Assembly (NCBI GenBank): GCA_030696085.1
Contig: JAUYNL010000034.1
Coordinates: 1 to 54,086 of the forward strand
Length of the DNA stretch: 54,086 nucleotides
Reading direction: 5' to 3'
From: Luteolibacter sp.
Lineage (GTDB): Bacteria > Verrucomicrobiota > Verrucomicrobiia > Verrucomicrobiales > Akkermansiaceae
In this document: in pieces, positions 52,154-54,086 of the stretch
Layout: the number at the start of each line of letters is the position of its first letter
Position numbering within the stretch: position 1 is the stretch's first letter
Translations under genes and position numbers: made by a program
Notes under the pieces: generated by a model
Databases searched by the model: none
What the model was told of the DNA's origin: nothing
The model's input: only the letters and a program-made list of their open reading frames with translations

Positions 52154-53170
52154 GGAGTGGCCGCCCGAGGTCCTCGAATTCCTCAAAAGCTTCCTGCCCG
52201 TGCAAAGTCCGCCCAACTATCAACTCGTCGCAGACGAAATGGAGCGGCTGTGCGACTTCAAGCGAGCCCGCGCAACCGTCGAATCCTACGTCAAAACCAA
52301 CCTCTCCCACCTGGTTCCCTCGCCCGCCCCCAAGAAGCGCACCTACCGGCGCTTCCGCCGCGCCCATGTCGGCGAACTCTGGCAACACGACAGTTCGATC
52401 CACCAGTGGTGGCCGGCCCCTAACAAACAAACCCTGCTGCTTACCGTCGATGACTGCTCTGGCCTGTTTGTCGCAGGCCGTTTCGTCGAGCGGGACACTA
52501 CTTGGAATCACTTCCAGCACTTCCGCGAGGCCTTCGAACGCCACGGCCTTCCCGAGGCGATCTATACCGACGCCCTGAGCCTCTTCGGGCCGAGTTCCAG
52601 CAACCACCACGCCGATCCGCGCAGCGAGTTCCAGCGTGCCTTGCGGGCGCTCCACGTCGCGCACCTCGTGGCACCAACGCCACAAGCCAAAGGCAAGATC
52701 GAGCGTGCTTTTCAAACCTTTCAAAACCGCCTCGTCACCCTGCTGGCCCACGCCGGCGTCAGCGACTGGGAAAAGGCCGATTCCATTCTCCAGATGGAAA
52801 TCCAACGCCAAGGCGGAAAAACCCAGCGGACCACCGGCAAGATCCCGTCCGAAGTTTGGGAAGAACAGTTGCTCAAACGTAGCGCCCGGCTAAGTCCCGT
52901 GCCCGCGCCAACACTGTTGGATCTGCACTTCTCACTGCGCTCCACGCGCAAGGTTCACACAGGCCCCTACATCGAGTTCGACGGCCAGGACTATGAAATC
53001 GCACCCACTTCCCGGAAGGTGGTTACCGTGCTTTTTCACCCGTTCCGCAAGCTCTGGGTTCTCGAACATTCACCAAAGTTAACATGGCCGCCGATTCTCG
53101 GCCATTTCACGCTGAAATCTGTCTAGTTTTGATCCGGCAAAAAATCCAGTTTTGAACCAGCGCCGACAAG
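52150..53170 (+). mobile_element. IS remnant, 5'-truncated
   Basis: The region carries a DDE transposase frame without an N-terminal helix-turn-helix or a clear start, followed by two subterminal-like repeats AGTTTTGATCCGGC (53125-53138) and AGTTTTGAACCAGC (53148-53161). Its left edge cuts a TraR-like gene. No terminal inverted repeats pair with one another, so it is a fragment that cannot move on its own. Edges are approximate. Confidence 0.65.
52200..53126 (+). CDS. DDE (rve-core) transposase, N-terminally truncated
   Basis: This 308-residue frame starts from a GTG. The catalytic DDE set is visible as ELWQHDSSIHQWW (D), EAIYTDALSLFG (D) and PTPQAKGKIERAF (E), followed by a C-terminal Mu-type beta-barrel segment (YIEFDGQDYEIAP). 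The reading frame stays open upstream (EEWPPEVLEFLKSFLP) without a start, so the N-terminal DNA-binding domain has been lost. It resembles IS481/ISNCY-like transposases. Confidence 0.8.
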   Translation: MQSPPNYQLVADEMERLCDFKRARATVESYVKTNLSHLVPSPAPKKRTYRRFRRAHVGELWQHDSSIHQWWPAPNKQTLLLTVDDCSGLFVAGRFVERDTTWNHFQHFREAFERHGLPEAIYTDALSLFGPSSSNHHADPRSEFQRALRALHVAHLVAPTPQAKGKIERAFQTFQNRLVTLLAHAGVSDWEKADSILQMEIQRQGGKTQRTTGKIPSEVWEEQLLKRSARLSPVPAPTLLDLHFSLRSTRKVHTGPYIEFDGQDYEIAPTSRKVVTVLFHPFRKLWVLEHSPKLTWPPILGHFTLKSV

Positions 53171-53230
53171 AAACAAATTTCCGGTTGCATCCTTTCAATT
53201 TCGGTGCATCTTCCCTCCTCACAGCAAATT

Positions 53231-53588
53231 GGGGGCGTTCTGGTTTCGACGGAATGTCCGATGCGCTGGTTGCACGTGGAGGTTGATCGGTTGGCCTCCT
53301 AAAAAAGCCGCTCAAAACAAATAAATGCAGACTCTAACGAGCTCGCACTGGCTGCTTAATTGACAGTCACGTCAGAACCCCGACGCCTTCTGAGGGGGAT
53401 GGCGAAACCTAGAAGGCTGGGCATGGAATCGGGTGGCCGGGTTTCAAGCCGAGAAAAAACAGGTTCCTAGGAGAGGCAACGCCGCAAGCGGGCCCAGCCC
53501 TTCCGAAATTTCAGACCGCATGCTAAACGTGTAGATACCATCGTTGACGGCGTCCCGGACAGGGGTTCGACTCCCCTCGCCTCCACCA
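53231..53588 (+). ncRNA. ssrA: Transfer-messenger RNA (tmRNA)
   Basis: The 5' end GGGGGCGTTCTGGTTTCGAC and the 3' end with T arm GGGGTTCGACTCCCC and CGCCTCCACCA are typical. GGGGGCG pairs with CGCCTCC to close the tRNA-like acceptor. The tag reading frame is most simply GCA (53327) to TAA (53357-53359), giving ADSNELALAA. The LALAA end is the usual proteolysis signal. tmRNA rescues stalled ribosomes. It lies directly after the IS remnant, 100 bp past the transposase stop. Confidence 0.95.
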
Positions 53589-53946
53589 ATTTGATTTCCA
53601 ATGAGTTAAGTATGAAAATCGGCATTCTCATACTTCTGCTCATAGCAGCCGTGGGGGAAGGGGGTATTTTCCCCCCAACCCCTTCGGAATACCTCGCTTG
53701 AATTCCCGCGCGTCCTACTGGATTCCATCGCTAGCCTGCCGGCTCGCCGCACTGGAGCGTTGCAGGGGCGCGAGCCGAAATGGATCGAAAGGGCGGTGCC
53801 GCGACTTCCATCGTCCTCTCTCGGCGAGTGGTTGGGAGTTGGTCCGCCCCATCCAAGATCTCAGTGTCCGACCGAGCCGACGGGTGTGATCAGGAACGAC
53901 CACCTGTAGATCTTTCCGGGCTGTATGAGGTATCGCGGCAGGGCGA
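53589..53946. other. Region between ssrA and the right terminal repeat
   Basis: There is no supported gene in these 358 bp. It includes a G-run/C-run inverted repeat, GGGG-GAA-GGGGG-TATTTT-CCCCC-CAA-CCCC (53653-53682), which may terminate ssrA transcription although no T-run follows. Short frames at 53698-53977 have no motif. Confidence 0.45.
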
Positions 53947-54085
53947 GGGGAAATTTTTCTTTCCGTTAAATCGTTAGAATTTCAGCGGTCTGGCTGATGG
54001 ACATTCGATAGGAGAATCCGATCTCACTTGCAAGCTCCGAAGGTTCTCCCGTGCTGGGACGGGACGGTGGAGCCGACGAGGAGCG
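53947..54085. repeat. Right copy of 139-bp terminal inverted repeat
   Basis: Exact reverse complement of bases 1-139. The inner edge is GGGGAAATTTTTC at 53947. It lies 358 bp downstream of ssrA. The window ends within this repeat, one base past the end of the match. Confidence 0.85.
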
Positions 54086-54086
54086 G

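Overview
The window looks like a piece of a Verrucomicrobiota genome, probably from the Verrucomicrobiales/Akkermansiaceae side (Luteolibacter- or Haloferula-like). The reasons are a PEP-CTERM protein, a large protein of autotransporter-associated beta-strand repeats, very long exported proteins ending in the 'NGIPNLLEYALGG'-type domain, weak Shine-Dalgarno sites and high GC content. This placement is inference from protein style; no marker gene other than ssrA is present.

Layout. (1) Positions 1-139 and 53947-54085 are a perfect inverted repeat at the two ends of the window, so both ends run into copies of the same repeated element. The left copy cuts off the 3' end of a helicase gene. (2) Positions 89-28326 are a mobile defence island. 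Its right end is defined by a tyrosine recombinase, an excisionase-like gene, an XRE regulator and a 3' tRNA(CAU) fragment (attachment-site scar); its left end lies outside the window. A single-direction minus-strand array of twelve genes runs from 22420 down to 89: a CARF-domain protein of the Cas_NE0113 family, a DUF2130 coiled-coil protein, HsdM, HsdS, a helicase with a C-terminal nuclease-like motif, a phosphoribosyltransferase-like protein, a SNF2/HepA-type helicase, an Hsp70/actin-fold ATPase, HsdR, a sigma-like factor, a small HTH-like protein and a truncated ImmA/IrrE-UvrD fusion. Divergent from the CARF gene is a two-gene cassette: an AAA ATPase with a DUF3696-like end and an unrecognised partner. 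No CRISPR array or other cas gene is visible.

(3) Positions 28343-52153 look like chromosomal backbone. They hold a bufferin-like RiPP operon (secreted Cys-rich precursor, DUF692/MNIO enzyme, DUF2063 partner, DoxX protein) that runs into two glycosyltransferase genes; a deiodinase-like lipoprotein; a mercuric-reductase-like flavoenzyme; a PEP-CTERM protein; two giant exported repeat proteins; a LuxR regulator; a lipase-like lipoprotein overlapping a TVP38 membrane protein; a SulP transporter; and a UspA protein. (4) Positions 51932-53588 hold a truncated DksA/TraR-like gene, an IS transposase remnant and the tmRNA gene ssrA.

How the genes fit together: the island combines DNA modification and restriction (HsdMSR) with helicases, a possible cyclic-oligoadenylate sensor, a sigma/HTH/metalloprotease-helicase trio and an ATPase-effector pair. 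Four non-Hsd genes sit between hsdS and hsdR with very short spacers, which suggests one co-transcribed composite locus. In the backbone, the bufferin operon implies a copper or other soft-metal response in the envelope.
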